Assembly (NCBI RefSeq): GCF_008015755.1
Contig: NZ_SSGF01000032.1
Span: 1-36,115 of the forward strand
DNA length: 36,115 bases
DNA from: Methylophilus sp.
GTDB lineage: Bacteria; Pseudomonadota; Gammaproteobacteria; Burkholderiales; Methylophilaceae
Reading direction: 5' to 3'
Shown: positions 15,868 to 24,296 of the stretch, in pieces
How positions within the stretch are numbered: position 1 is the first letter of the stretch
How the letters are laid out: every line of letters begins with the position of its first letter
The notes under the pieces: generated by a model
The model's database searches: none
Seen by the model: only the letters and a program-made list of their open reading frames with translations
What the model was told of the DNA's origin: nothing
Position numbers and translations under genes: made by a program

Positions 15868-17988
15868 TTATTCAGCCGCTGGCGCTTCTTCTCTTGCTGG
15901 TGGGTCGATCAGGGCTTTCATGCTCAAGCGCACTTTGCCTTTGTCATCGAGCTCAACCACTTTCACTTTCACAATGTCACCCTCTTTGAGGTAATCACTC
16001 ACGGCCTTAACGCGCTCGTGGGCGATTTGTGAAATATGTACCAGACCATCTTTACCTGGCATCAAAGTCACGACGGCACCAAAGTCAAGAATCTTGACCA
16101 CTGGGCCTTCGTAGACCTGACCCACTTCAACTTCAGCGGTGATTTGTGCAATACGACGTTGTGCTTCTGCACCTTCGTCGGCATTGGTACATGCAATTTT
16201 CACGGTGCCGTCATCTTCAATGTCGATGCTGGTGTTGGTTTCTTTGGTCAGTGCCTGAATCACGGCGCCGCCCTTACCAATCACGTCACGAATCTTGTCC
16301 GGATTGATTTTCATGCTAATGATACGTGGTGCAAACTGTGACATTTCGGTGTTAACACCAGACACAGATTGTTTCATCAGACCCAGAATATGGGTGCGGC
16401 CTTCTTTGGCTTGTGCCAGTGCCACTTGCATGATTTGTGCCGTGATACCAGTGATTTTGATGTCCATTTGCAGCGCAGTCACGCCTTTGTCGGTACCGGC
16501 CACTTTAAAGTCCATGTCACCCAGGTGGTCTTCGTCACCCAGAATGTCAGTCAGCACAGCCACGCGGTTACCTTCTTTAATCAGGCCCATCGCCACGCCA
16601 GCCACGTGTGCAGTCAACGGCACACCAGCGTCCAGCAAGGACAAGCAGCCACCACAGACAGACGCCATGGAGCTAGAACCGTTAGACTCGGTAATCTCTG
16701 ACACTACACGCATGGTGTAATCAAAATCTTCTTTAGCCGGCAAGACCGCTTTTAACGCGCGCTTAGCCAGATTGCCGTGACCAATTTCACGACGCTTAGG
16801 CGTACCCACACGGCCAGTTTCGCCAGTCGCGTACGGAGGCATGTTGTAATGCAACATAAAACGGTCAGAGTATTCACCTGCCAAGGCATCAATGGTTTGC
16901 TCATCGCGGCCAGTACCCAAGGTAGCAACCACCAGCGCCTGTGTTTCACCACGGGTGAACAAGGCTGAACCATGGGTGCGTGGCAACACGCCTGTGCGCA
17001 TCACAATCGGACGCACGGTACGCGTATCGCGACCATCAATCCGTGGCTCGCCGTTCAAGATCTGGCTACGCACTGTTTTCGCTTCCAGCTTAAAGAACTC
17101 ATCTTTAATCGCGTTAGCTTCTTCTGTTGAAGTTTCTTCAGTGATCAAGGTGCTCATCACGCGTAACTTCACTTCATCCAGCTTGGCAGAGCGCTCACCT
17201 TTAGATTTGATTTTAAAGGCAGCATTGATGTCTTCTGCAGCAATCGCGGCTACTTTTTCAATCAAGGCCAAGTCAGGCTCTGGCGCTGTCCAGTCCCAAG
17301 CATCTTTGCCTGCTTCGGCAGCCATCTCATTGATCGCGCTAATCACAGGTTGCATTTGCTCGTGACCAAAGACAACCGCACCCAGCATTACTTCTTCAGA
17401 CAATTCTTTAGCTTCTGATTCCACCATCATCACGGCAGATTCAGTGGCACCGACCACCAGATCCAACGCAGACTCTTTCAATTGCGTTGTGGTTGGGTTC
17501 AAGACATATTCACCATTGATATAACCCACGCGTGCAGCACCTAACGGGCCATAGAATGGGATACCAGACAGTGCCAATGCTGCGGAAGCACCGATGACAG
17601 CTGGAATATCAGAATCAATTTCAGGGTCAAGTGACAACACAGTGGCGACCACTTGCACTTCATTGTAAAACGCATCTGGAAACAACGGACGCAATGGGCG
17701 GTCGATCAAACGTGCAGTCAAGGTTTCTTTTTCTGAAGGACGACCTTCACGTTTAAAGAAACCACCTGGAATGCGGCCTGCCGCATAGGTTTTTTCCTGA
17801 TAGTCCACCGTCAGTGGAAAGAAGTCCTGGCCTTCTTTGACTGAGCGCTTGGCAGTCACCGCCACCAATACCACGGTGTCACCATAGCTGACAACCACGG
17901 CACCATCGGCCTGGCGCGAAATTTCGCCGGTTTCCAGCGTTAAGGTATGCTCACCAAACGGGATGCTTTTTTTAGTAATTTCAAACAT
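15868..17988 (-). CDS. pnp: Polyribonucleotide nucleotidyltransferase (PNPase)
   Basis: A 706-residue 3'-5' phosphorolytic exoribonuclease of the RNA degradosome. Domains in order are a first RNase PH domain ([38 protein letters not shown]), an alpha-helical linker, a second RNase PH domain containing the catalytic region ([17 protein letters not shown], and [22 protein letters not shown]), a KH domain ([20 protein letters not shown]) and an S1 domain at the C-terminus ([34 protein letters not shown]). The ATG at 17988 is chosen because AGGA lies 6 bases upstream; an in-frame ATG 21 bases earlier lacks a ribosome site. rpsO lies upstream on the same strand, separated by a terminator. Confidence 0.98.
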   Translation of the reverse strand: MFEITKKSIPFGEHTLTLETGEISRQADGAVVVSYGDTVVLVAVTAKRSVKEGQDFFPLTVDYQEKTYAAGRIPGGFFKREGRPSEKETLTARLIDRPLRPLFPDAFYNEVQVVATVLSLDPEIDSDIPAVIGASAALALSGIPFYGPLGAARVGYINGEYVLNPTTTQLKESALDLVVGATESAVMMVESEAKELSEEVMLGAVVFGHEQMQPVISAINEMAAEAGKDAWDWTAPEPDLALIEKVAAIAAEDINAAFKIKSKGERSAKLDEVKLRVMSTLITEETSTEEANAIKDEFFKLEAKTVRSQILNGEPRIDGRDTRTVRPIVMRTGVLPRTHGSALFTRGETQALVVATLGTGRDEQTIDALAGEYSDRFMLHYNMPPYATGETGRVGTPKRREIGHGNLAKRALKAVLPAKEDFDYTMRVVSEITESNGSSSMASVCGGCLSLLDAGVPLTAHVAGVAMGLIKEGNRVAVLTDILGDEDHLGDMDFKVAGTDKGVTALQMDIKITGITAQIMQVALAQAKEGRTHILGLMKQSVSGVNTEMSQFAPRIISMKINPDKIRDVIGKGGAVIQALTKETNTSIDIEDDGTVKIACTNADEGAEAQRRIAQITAEVEVGQVYEGPVVKILDFGAVVTLMPGKDGLVHISQIAHERVKAVSDYLKEGDIVKVKVVELDDKGKVRLSMKALIDPPAREEAPAAE

Positions 17989-18131
17989 ATTTTTCCTTTT
18001 CTCTACCATGGCTATTCACTACCCAATAGCCAATCTCAACGAAACAATCAATTTAAGTGTGGTGACTTCCATCAACACGCTACATCTGGCAACAGCCGAT
18101 GCAACGCACTCACAGAAGCCACCGCGGTTGA

Positions 18132-18162
18132 TGATCTGTCCCCCGATCAATGCAACAGATCA
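18132..18162 (-). promoter_or_regulatory. Stem-loop in the rpsO-pnp interval, candidate pnp leader element
   Basis: Arms TGATCTGT (18132-18139) and ACAGATCA (18155-18162) form a perfect 8-bp stem with a 15-base loop, between the rpsO terminator and the pnp start. In enterobacteria PNPase represses itself through an RNase III-cleaved leader hairpin; this hairpin sits in a comparable place. Whether it is transcribed with pnp depends on an unseen promoter. Confidence 0.35.
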
Positions 18163-18176
18163 GGGATTTTTAAAGC

Positions 18177-18214
18177 AAAAAAGCCGAGGCAATCACCATG
18201 CCATCGGCTTTTAT
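18177..18214 (-). terminator. Rho-independent terminator of rpsO
   Basis: AAAAGCCGA pairs with TCGGCTTTT and the stem continues inside as GGCA/TGCC. It lies 44 bases downstream of the rpsO stop and reads into a T-run on the minus strand. Confidence 0.85.
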
Positions 18215-18257
18215 TTCGTTAAAAGTGAACAGTGTTAAGTGTCACACTTTAACCAAA

Positions 18258-18527
18258 TTATTTACGCAGGTTCAAGCGCTCGATCAGCGTTTGATAGCGG
18301 CTAACGTCTTTACCTTTGAGGTAGTCCAGCAAACGACGACGCTGGCTAACCATCGCCAACAGACCACGGCGTGAGTGGTTGTCTTTTTTGTTGGATTTGA
18401 AGTGCTCAGTCAGGTAAGTGATACGGTTAGTCAACAAAGCCACTTGTACTTCTGGGCTCGCTGTATCACCTTCACTACGTTGGTATTCTTTAATGATTTT
18501 TGCGGATTGTTCTGCGGTAACAGCCAT
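18258..18527 (-). CDS. rpsO: 30S ribosomal protein S15
   Basis: An 89-residue protein of exactly the usual S15 length. Hallmarks are [52 protein letters not shown] and the ending [14 protein letters not shown]15 is a primary binder of 16S rRNA in the small-subunit central domain and in many bacteria represses its own translation through an mRNA structure. An AAAGGAAAAAAG purine stretch precedes the ATG. A candidate promoter with TATAAT followed by GCGCGG lies about 90 bp upstream. In many proteobacteria rpsO directly follows truB; here truB is about 11 kb away. Confidence 0.99.
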   Translation of the reverse strand: MAVTAEQSAKIIKEYQRSEGDTASPEVQVALLTNRITYLTEHFKSNKKDNHSRRGLLAMVSQRRRLLDYLKGKDVSRYQTLIERLNLRK

Positions 18528-18616
18528 CTTTTTTCCTTTGAGTCAGCGTCAATGTCGCGGCAGCCAAGCAACCCATTTGCTCTACCACACCGACATTCAA
18601 TTTACACGAACCGCGC

Positions 18617-18622
18617 ATTATA
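18617..18622 (-). promoter_or_regulatory. -10 element with GC-rich discriminator upstream of rpsO
   Basis: Reading the minus strand, TATAAT is followed by GCGCGG, the GC-rich discriminator typical of promoters repressed by ppGpp. It lies 90 bp upstream of the rpsO ATG. No consensus -35 is evident. The tRNA-Phe promoter has the same TATAATGCGCG block. Confidence 0.5.
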
Positions 18623-18693
18623 TCGGCAAGTGCATGCCTTGCATAGACTTTTATCAGATTAAGCATCTGTTTTGATGAATTAATTTGCAGGGA

Positions 18694-19584
18694 TTATAAA
18701 AAATCATCATAAAAATCGGCTTGTGCAGGCACCGCACCACGGATGCCGCAAATAGAGGCCGCAAACCAGGCGGCGCGCGTCAGCATGGTTTGCCGTGACC
18801 AACCGGCCAGTAAACCGCGAATCACCACTGCAGTATAGGCATCGCCCGCGCCTACGCTGTCGACAAAAGGCACTTGCAACTGCATGGGTGGCGCGCGAAA
18901 ACCATTGCCATACGCGTCTAGCCAAAAACTGCCCTGCTCGCCACAGGTGACAAACATTTCACTCAAGCCAAAGACCATCAGCAGCTGCCGTGCTGAGTCA
19001 TTGAGGTCGGCCAGCACCGGCAAGCCTAGCAAGGCACAGACTTCAGGCAACTCTTCATGATTGATTTTCAGAATATCCGCCGCCTGCAATACCAGACGCA
19101 GGCTATCGGCGTCATACCAGGGCGCACGCAGGTTAATGTCACAAAATACCGTGCCCGTACACAACTTAAGCCACTGCGCTGCCAGCGCCTGCATGGGCGC
19201 ATGCCGCAATGCCAGCGAACCGATATAAACCAGTCGTGGCGGATACTGGGTGGTTAAAGCGGCCACCGGCGGCCACTGCATATCATCATAAGCCTGCTGA
19301 TCCAGAATCTCAAAACGGTGGCCATGCGGCTCCAGATGCACCATCACCTGCCCGGTCGGCAAGTGCTCGGAGTGCTGCACGCCTTCTACTGACAGCCCGC
19401 ACTGCTGCATCTCGGCGAGAATACGCTCCCCCAGCGCATCGTGACCGACGGCGGTCAACAAATGCACCTGCGCACCAAAGGCATGGCAATGCCTTGCCAC
19501 GTTATAAGGTGCGCCACCAATGACGGTTTGCTCGGGAAACACATCCCCCAGCACCTCACCCAAAATCATGATGGAATTTGACAT
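18694..19584 (-). CDS. PfkB-family carbohydrate kinase (fructokinase-like)
   Basis: A 296-residue ribokinase/PfkB-fold sugar kinase. The N-terminal substrate-binding motif is VIGGAPYNVARHCHAFGAQVHLLTAVGHDALGERI; the C-terminal signature holding the catalytic Asp and anion hole is DSVGAGDAYTAVVIRGLLAG. The middle region LKINHEELPEV is typical of fructokinases and related enzymes. It would phosphorylate a sugar such as fructose using ATP in the cytoplasm; the exact sugar is not determined. It stands alone, convergent with nothing and divergent from tRNA-Phe, without sucrose or mannose genes beside it. A TAGGT stretch precedes the ATG. Confidence 0.92.
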   Translation of the reverse strand: MSNSIMILGEVLGDVFPEQTVIGGAPYNVARHCHAFGAQVHLLTAVGHDALGERILAEMQQCGLSVEGVQHSEHLPTGQVMVHLEPHGHRFEILDQQAYDDMQWPPVAALTTQYPPRLVYIGSLALRHAPMQALAAQWLKLCTGTVFCDINLRAPWYDADSLRLVLQAADILKINHEELPEVCALLGLPVLADLNDSARQLLMVFGLSEMFVTCGEQGSFWLDAYGNGFRAPPMQLQVPFVDSVGAGDAYTAVVIRGLLAGWSRQTMLTRAAWFAASICGIRGAVPAQADFYDDFL

Positions 19585-19857
19585 CCGCTTTACCTACTTT
19601 CAACCTCTAAAGACCATGAATGATCGCGACATACGCGCCACTGACAGACCTGCGCCGTTTGCAGGCCACTGACTTTGTGACTCAGCCAGCCACTGATTGT
19701 TTCAACTGACAACAAAACTCAGCAAGTCTATCGCCACTAAAGCCTATCGACACCCAAGTTTAGCGCCAGCGAGCCTATCCACACCGGCCAAAAATCACGC
19801 TTGCGCAGCATATCAGGATTTTTTTTATCTTTTGTGTGCATTCTTTGCGTTCTTTGC
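19585..19857. other. Intergenic region with three GCCACTGA repeats
   Basis: A non-coding stretch between the divergent kinase and tRNA-Phe genes. GCCACTGA occurs at 19637-19644, 19665-19672 and 19689-19696, spaced 28 and 24 bases. It must hold the kinase promoter. I see no credible gene in it. Confidence 0.4.
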
Positions 19858-19863
19858 TATAAT
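19858..19863 (+). promoter_or_regulatory. -10 element of the tRNA-Phe promoter
   Basis: TATAAT followed by GCGCGTC, 38 bp before the mature tRNA. The GC-rich discriminator is the usual mark of stringently controlled stable-RNA promoters. The -35 is weak (TTGTGT at a 20-base spacing, or TGTGCA at 17). Confidence 0.65.
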
Positions 19864-19901
19864 GCGCGTCTTGCAATTCGGGACATGCCCAAATTGCTGT
19901 T

Positions 19902-19977
19902 GGCCAGATAGCTCAGTCGGTAGAGCAGAGGATTGAAAATCCTCGTGTCGGCAGTTCGATTCTGCCTCTGGCCACCA
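19902..19977 (+). tRNA. tRNA-Phe (anticodon GAA)
   Basis: A complete 76-base tRNA. The acceptor stem GGCCAGA pairs with TCTGGCC and is followed by encoded ACCA. The D arm is GCTC-AGTCGGTA-GAGC, the anticodon arm AGGATTGAAAATCCT gives anticodon GAA, and the T arm contains GTTCGATTC. A rhodanese gene starts 45 bp downstream without a terminator between, so the two may be co-transcribed. Confidence 0.99.
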
Positions 19978-20022
19978 CTCCCTTCCTTGCCTGTCGGCAT
20001 GCTTCTTTTTCTGGGTTTGTTG

Positions 20023-20340
20023 ATGTCATTAAAACACTTAACACCGGACGAATTACACCCATTATTAAATGATCCATCATTGCTGCTTGTTGATATCCGC
20101 AATGATCATGAGCTGGTTTCCGGCATCTTGCCTGGCGCGCTGCATGTGCCCTTGGGCAATCTGACCGCAGTATTCGACCAGCTGCCACAAGACAAAAAAA
20201 TAGTGTTTTATTGCCGCAGTGGCGTGCGCTCGGTAGCCGCAGGCGAATTTGCGCTGGCACAAGGCCGCACAGATGTGTCGCATCTGGCTGGCGGCATATT
20301 GGCCTGGGCCAATGCAGGCCTGCCCATCAGTGCCGCTTAA
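20023..20340 (+). CDS. Single-domain rhodanese (sulfurtransferase)
   Basis: A 105-residue cytoplasmic rhodanese domain. The active-site loop is YCRSGVRS with catalytic Cys64, and the entry motif LLLVDIRNDHELVSGILPGALHVPLG is typical of GlpE/PspE-like proteins. Such proteins carry sulfur as a cysteine persulfide to acceptors such as thiolation proteins. The ATG at 20023 is chosen because the longer open frame runs back into tRNA-Phe. The ribosome site is weak (GGGTTTGTTG). It is followed 19 bp later by a TusA-family gene, making a likely two-gene sulfur-relay operon. Confidence 0.92.
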   Translation: MSLKHLTPDELHPLLNDPSLLLVDIRNDHELVSGILPGALHVPLGNLTAVFDQLPQDKKIVFYCRSGVRSVAAGEFALAQGRTDVSHLAGGILAWANAGLPISAA

Positions 20341-20359
20341 CCGTTTCTAGAGAGCCTCT

Positions 20360-20593
20360 ATGCATAGCGATAAAGACCTTGATGCCCGCAATTTAAATTG
20401 CCCGTTGCCTATCTTGCGCTGTAAAAAAGCTCTCAATGAGCTCACCGCAGAGCAAGTGCTTAAAATCACCGCCACCGACCCTGGCTCAAAAAAAGACTTT
20501 GACGCATTTTGCCGCCAAACCGGCCATACCTTACTAGACACTCAAGAAGCTGAAGGTGTGTTCACCTTCTGGATTCGCAAACGCAGCGCCTAA
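20360..20593 (+). CDS. tusA: TusA/SirA-family sulfur carrier protein
   Basis: A 77-residue protein with the family's defining LDARNLNCPLPILRCKKAL motif, including the persulfide-bearing Cys14 in CPLP. TusA proteins relay sulfur for tRNA 2-thiouridine synthesis, molybdenum cofactor or sulfur oxidation. The partner genes tusBCDE are not present here, but a rhodanese gene lies immediately upstream. Length and C-terminus (GVFTFWIRKR) agree with the family. A strong bidirectional terminator follows. Confidence 0.95.
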   Translation: MHSDKDLDARNLNCPLPILRCKKALNELTAEQVLKITATDPGSKKDFDAFCRQTGHTLLDTQEAEGVFTFWIRKRSA

Positions 20594-20616
20594 GCCTTGC
20601 GCCTAATATCGCAATT

Positions 20617-20642
20617 AAAAAGCCCGCAATTGCGGGCTTTTT
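20617..20642. terminator. Bidirectional terminator between tusA and the beta-propeller gene
   Basis: AAAAAGCCCGCA and TGCGGGCTTTTT pair almost without a loop, with A- and T-runs on both sides, serving the two convergent genes. Confidence 0.92.
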
Positions 20643-20663
20643 AACGTCTAAGCGATACGCTTA

Positions 20664-21794
20664 TTATTTCGCGCGCTCCAAGCTACCCATCGCTTTAGGG
20701 AAAGTGACCACACCCCAAGGCATGTTCTTCACTTCCACCTGGCTGGTCACTTCCAGCTTGTCGGCATCGATCACCAGCACCGCATCAGACTTACCACACG
20801 CCAGCAAGATATTCTTGTTGTCCGGGGTAAAGCTGAAATGCCAGCAACGGTTAGCGGTCGGCACTTCTTTGAGCTTTTCAAAGGTCTTGGCATCGAACAC
20901 TTGTAACAACTTAGCCTTGTTAGTGGCGACAAAAATACGCTCACCCTTGCTGTCGTAAGCAATACCGTAAGGCGTTTCAGCCGTATCCACCGTGCGCACG
21001 ACATTAAAGTCTTTATCCAGCACCAGGATCTTATTACCAAACTCCAATGTCGCCAGGTAAGTATTCCCATCTGGCGAGACTTTAATACCGCGTGGTCTAT
21101 CACCGTATTCATGGGTCGGGATGGTTTTCACCAGTTCGCCAGTCTCAATGTTATGCACAGTCACGGTGTTATCGGCTTCATTGGTAATCACCAGCTGTTT
21201 ACCATCGGCTGAAAATTCCAGGCCTTCGGTTTCCGGGCCACCCGTGATTTCACGAATCTTCTCACCCTTGGTCAAATCTATCACTGCGATTTTGGCCGGG
21301 ATTTTTTCATCATCGTCGTCATCGTCCTCTTCTGCAGGCTTAGCACCTGGTTTTGGTGGCGGGCCTGCCTTGGCACTAGGCTCGGAGGAGACAAACGCAT
21401 AGTTACCGCTGATACGCACAAACTCAGGGTTTTTACCGACCTCAATCTGTTTAACCACTTCGCCGGTCGCCGTATCAATCACGGAAACACTGCCATTTTC
21501 ACGCGTAGCAACCACCAACCGCTTACCATCGTCAGTCACCGCCAGACCACGCGGGCCTTGTGCCTTGACGTCCAACTGCTTGGTGACCTGCATGGTAGCC
21601 AGATTAATCACATTGACGCCAGCATCCTGGGTTGACACATAAGCCACTGCGCCAGCGGTAGACTCAGCTGCGGGCGCAGCCGCTTCAGCGGCAGGCTCTT
21701 CCTGTTTGTTACAGGCGGCAACCGTAGCAACCAATGCCAGCAACAGCAAGCTTGTGCGCGTACGGCGCACCAATTGTGAATTCAACATTTGCAT
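20664..21794 (-). CDS. YVTN/YncE-like beta-propeller lipoprotein
   Basis: A 376-residue protein with a lipoprotein signal peptide (TSLLLLALVATVAAC, lipid Cys28) followed by an Ala/Glu-rich linker and a propeller of about seven YVTN-type repeats. Repeat blades are seen as AYVSTQDAGVNVINLATMQVTKQL, LVVATRENGSVSVIDTATGEVVKQI and LVITNEADNTVTVHNIETGELVKTI. Between two strands an insertion (about residues 138-167) is rich in Pro and Lys and then in acidic residues (EEDDDDDDE). YncE-type proteins are periplasmic binding scaffolds; no enzymatic residues are obvious. It lies downstream of ilvA on the same strand with a structured gap of 159 bp. An AGGAGA ribosome site precedes the start; the ATG two codons on is an alternative. 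Confidence 0.9.
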   Translation of the reverse strand: MQMLNSQLVRRTRTSLLLLALVATVAACNKQEEPAAEAAAPAAESTAGAVAYVSTQDAGVNVINLATMQVTKQLDVKAQGPRGLAVTDDGKRLVVATRENGSVSVIDTATGEVVKQIEVGKNPEFVRISGNYAFVSSEPSAKAGPPPKPGAKPAEEDDDDDDEKIPAKIAVIDLTKGEKIREITGGPETEGLEFSADGKQLVITNEADNTVTVHNIETGELVKTIPTHEYGDRPRGIKVSPDGNTYLATLEFGNKILVLDKDFNVVRTVDTAETPYGIAYDSKGERIFVATNKAKLLQVFDAKTFEKLKEVPTANRCWHFSFTPDNKNILLACGKSDAVLVIDADKLEVTSQVEVKNMPWGVVTFPKAMGSLERAK

Positions 21795-21898
21795 TTATCT
21801 CCTGATTTTTATATTTAAAGCCTATGTATGCAGCAAGAATCATACTCACTGCCAAACCATGGCCCATGATTGCTTTTGGCATCGCCACCAACCATATC

Positions 21899-21934
21899 GG
21901 CTGTAAGCAGCCACCATGATGGCTTTTTACAGCC
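21899..21934. repeat. Compound inverted repeat between ilvA and the propeller gene
   Basis: GGCTGTAA (21899-21906) pairs with TTACAGCC (21927-21934), enclosing a second stem AGCC/GGCT. It lacks a T-run on the minus strand, so it may be a processing or stability element instead of a terminator. Confidence 0.5.
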
Positions 21935-21953
21935 ATCGTAGCTTAACCATAAA

Positions 21954-23465
21954 CTAGCCGAGGAACAAACGATAAGCCGGGTTTTGGCTTTCATCCCAAT
22001 AAGGATAACCCAGTTGCTGCAAAAACTGCTCAAACGCGGCTTTATCTTCTGGCGGCACCTGCATCCCAACCAGCACACGGCCAAAATCGGCGCCATGATT
22101 ACGGTAGTGAAACAAACTGATGTTCCAGTTGTGACCCATGGATTCGAGAAAGTTCATTAATGCACCTGGTTTTTCCGGGAACTCAAAGCGGTAAACCACC
22201 TCATTTTGCGCTTGCGGTGCGTGACCACCCACCAGGTGGCGCAGGTGCAGTTTGGCCATTTCGTTGTCACTTAAATTCAGGGTCGGCAAACCTGCGGCCT
22301 CTAGCGTGCTGGCAATCTGTGCCGCTTCTGCCGGATTGTGCACGGCCAGGCCGACAAAAATATGCGCCTGTTGGGTATCAGAAAAACGGTAATTGAATTC
22401 GGTGATGTTACGGCTACCCAACTGGCGGCAAAACGCTTTAAATGCACCGGGCGTTTCCGGAATCGTCACCGCAAAGACGGCTTCGCGATGTTCACCCAAC
22501 TCGGCACGCTCGGCAATAAAGCGCAGGCGGTCAAAGTTCATATTGGCACCTGAGGCGATCGCAATCATGGTTTTGCCTTGCAAACCATGTTTTTCACTGT
22601 AGGCCTTGAGGCCAGCCAAAGACAAGGCACCAGCTGGTTCGAGTATGCTGCGCGTATCCTCAAACACGTCTTTAATCGCCGCGCACACTTCATCGTTATC
22701 GACCACCATCATCTCGTCCACATACTGCTGCACCAGGGCAAACGTATGCTCGCCGACTTGCTTCACCGCCGCGCCATCCGCGAACAAGCCCACTTGTTCC
22801 AGCATCACCCGTTGGCCAAGTTTCACTGACTCGGTCATGGCTTCGGCATCCTGCGCTTCAACGCCAATCACCTTGATCTCAGGCCGTACGGCTTTGATGT
22901 AGGCGGCAATACCTGCCAGCAACCCACCGCCGCCAACGCAGCAAAAAATCGCTTCTATCGGCTCAGGATGATCCTGCACGATTTCCAGCGCGATGGTGCC
23001 CTGTCCAGCGATCACATCCGGGTCATCATACGGGTGTACAAAGGTCAGACCTTCGGTCTTTTCAATTTCCAGCGCATACGCATAAGCATCGGAGTAGCTG
23101 TCACCGAATAACACCACTTCAGCGCCACGTGCACGCACCGCATTGACCTTGATCGCAGGCGTGGTGATTGGCATCACAATCACCGCGCGACAACCCATCT
23201 TTTGCGCGCTAAGCGCCACGCCTTGTGCGTGGTTACCAGCGCTGGCACAAATCACGCCGCGTGCCAGTGCTTCAGGCGGCAGGTTAGCCATTTTGTTATA
23301 GGCGCCGCGCAGCTTGAACGAAAACACTGGCTGCATGTCTTCACGCTTTAATAACACCCGGTTTTTAAAGCGCGCAGACAGGTTGGGCATCTCATCGAGC
23401 GGCGTATGCCTGGCCACTGCATAGACTTGGGAGTGTTCGATTTTTTCGCGGTAATTGATGGTCAT
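21954..23465 (-). CDS. ilvA: Threonine ammonia-lyase, biosynthetic
   Basis: A 503-residue PLP enzyme that converts threonine to 2-oxobutanoate, the first committed step to isoleucine. The PLP lysine is Lys51 in FSFKLRGAYNK; the glycine-rich phosphate loop is CCVGGGGLLAGIAAYIKA, and SAGNHAQGVALSA binds the cofactor/substrate. The C-terminal third contains two ACT-like regulatory domains (HREAVFAVTIPETPGAFKAFCRQLG and EVVYRFEFPEKPGALMNFLESMG), as in the long, isoleucine-inhibited form. It is divergent from rpiA across 81-90 bp of promoter region. No attenuator peptide is evident. Confidence 0.97.
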   Translation of the reverse strand: MTINYREKIEHSQVYAVARHTPLDEMPNLSARFKNRVLLKREDMQPVFSFKLRGAYNKMANLPPEALARGVICASAGNHAQGVALSAQKMGCRAVIVMPITTPAIKVNAVRARGAEVVLFGDSYSDAYAYALEIEKTEGLTFVHPYDDPDVIAGQGTIALEIVQDHPEPIEAIFCCVGGGGLLAGIAAYIKAVRPEIKVIGVEAQDAEAMTESVKLGQRVMLEQVGLFADGAAVKQVGEHTFALVQQYVDEMMVVDNDEVCAAIKDVFEDTRSILEPAGALSLAGLKAYSEKHGLQGKTMIAIASGANMNFDRLRFIAERAELGEHREAVFAVTIPETPGAFKAFCRQLGSRNITEFNYRFSDTQQAHIFVGLAVHNPAEAAQIASTLEAAGLPTLNLSDNEMAKLHLRHLVGGHAPQAQNEVVYRFEFPEKPGALMNFLESMGHNWNISLFHYRNHGADFGRVLVGMQVPPEDKAAFEQFLQQLGYPYWDESQNPAYRLFLG

Positions 23466-23555
23466 GAAATACGTTAAGATTTTAAAACCGCAGGGTTGCA
23501 GTGTTATGATAGAGAATTGTTTGTATTATAAAGAATTAATCAAGGATTGAAGCAC

Positions 23556-24224
23556 ATGGCAATGGATAAAGCACAACAAGATGCACTGAAACTCGAAGTG
23601 GCAAAAGCTGCAGTGACTTATGTTAAAGACGGTATTATTGGTGTGGGCACTGGCTCAACCGCCAACTTTTTTATTGATGAACTGGCCAAAGTAAAACACA
23701 AAATTAACGGCGCAGTGGCCAGCTCAGAAGCGACCGCAGAACGCCTGCGTGGTCACGGCATTGAAGTGTTTGACTTGAACAGTGTGGACAGCCTGGACAT
23801 TTACGTCGATGGTGCCGACGAAATCACCGAACACATGCATATGCTCAAAGGCGGCGGCGGTGCGTTGACGCGTGAAAAAATCGTGGCAGCGGTGGCTAAA
23901 TCTTTTATCTGTATCTGCGACGAAAGCAAATTCGTACCGGTGTTGGGCAAGTTCCCATTACCAGTAGAAGTGTTGCCTATGGCGCGTAGCCACGTGGCAC
24001 GTGAACTGGTGAAACTGGGCGGCCAGCCAAAACTGCGTGACTTCACCACCGACAACGGCAACCTGATTCTGGACGTGCATGGTTTGACCATTAGCGACCC
24101 GATTGAACTGGAAGCCAAAATCAATGCGATCGTTGGCGTTGTGACCAATGGTCTGTTTGCCGCTCGCCCTGCGAACGTCTTGTTGCTGGCGACTCCTAAC
24201 GGTGTGAAGACACTGACAAAGTAA
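23556..24224 (+). CDS. rpiA: Ribose-5-phosphate isomerase A
   Basis: A 222-residue cytoplasmic enzyme interconverting ribose 5-phosphate and ribulose 5-phosphate in the pentose phosphate or ribulose monophosphate pathways. Key motifs are [15 protein letters not shown] (phosphate binding), VDGADEI and [15 protein letters not shown], all intact. The ATG at 23556 is chosen because AGGA lies 9 bases upstream; a TTG three codons earlier and an ATG two codons later are alternatives. phoU follows 72 bp downstream, possibly in the same transcript. Confidence 0.98.
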   Translation: MAMDKAQQDALKLEVAKAAVTYVKDGIIGVGTGSTANFFIDELAKVKHKINGAVASSEATAERLRGHGIEVFDLNSVDSLDIYVDGADEITEHMHMLKGGGGALTREKIVAAVAKSFICICDESKFVPVLGKFPLPVEVLPMARSHVARELVKLGGQPKLRDFTTDNGNLILDVHGLTISDPIELEAKINAIVGVVTNGLFAARPANVLLLATPNGVKTLTK

Positions 24225-24250
24225 TTGCAAAATCATCATGAAGTTGTCAT

Positions 24251-24279
24251 ATTGTGCTGGTAACCTGCACCGGCACAAT
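24251..24279 (+). promoter_or_regulatory. Stem-loop in the phoU leader
   Basis: ATTGTGC and GCACAAT pair, with GGT/ACC pairing inside after a single mismatch. It lies 18 bases before the phoU ATG and close to its AGGA ribosome site. It lacks a T-run, so a translational or processing role is more likely than termination. Confidence 0.4.
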
Positions 24280-24296
24280 AATTAGGAAAATTTGTC

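Noticed and set aside
21316..21345. Short trinucleotide-like tract as a phase-variable repeat
   Set aside because: It is an imperfect Asp/Glu codon run within an open frame; length change in whole codons would not switch the gene off.
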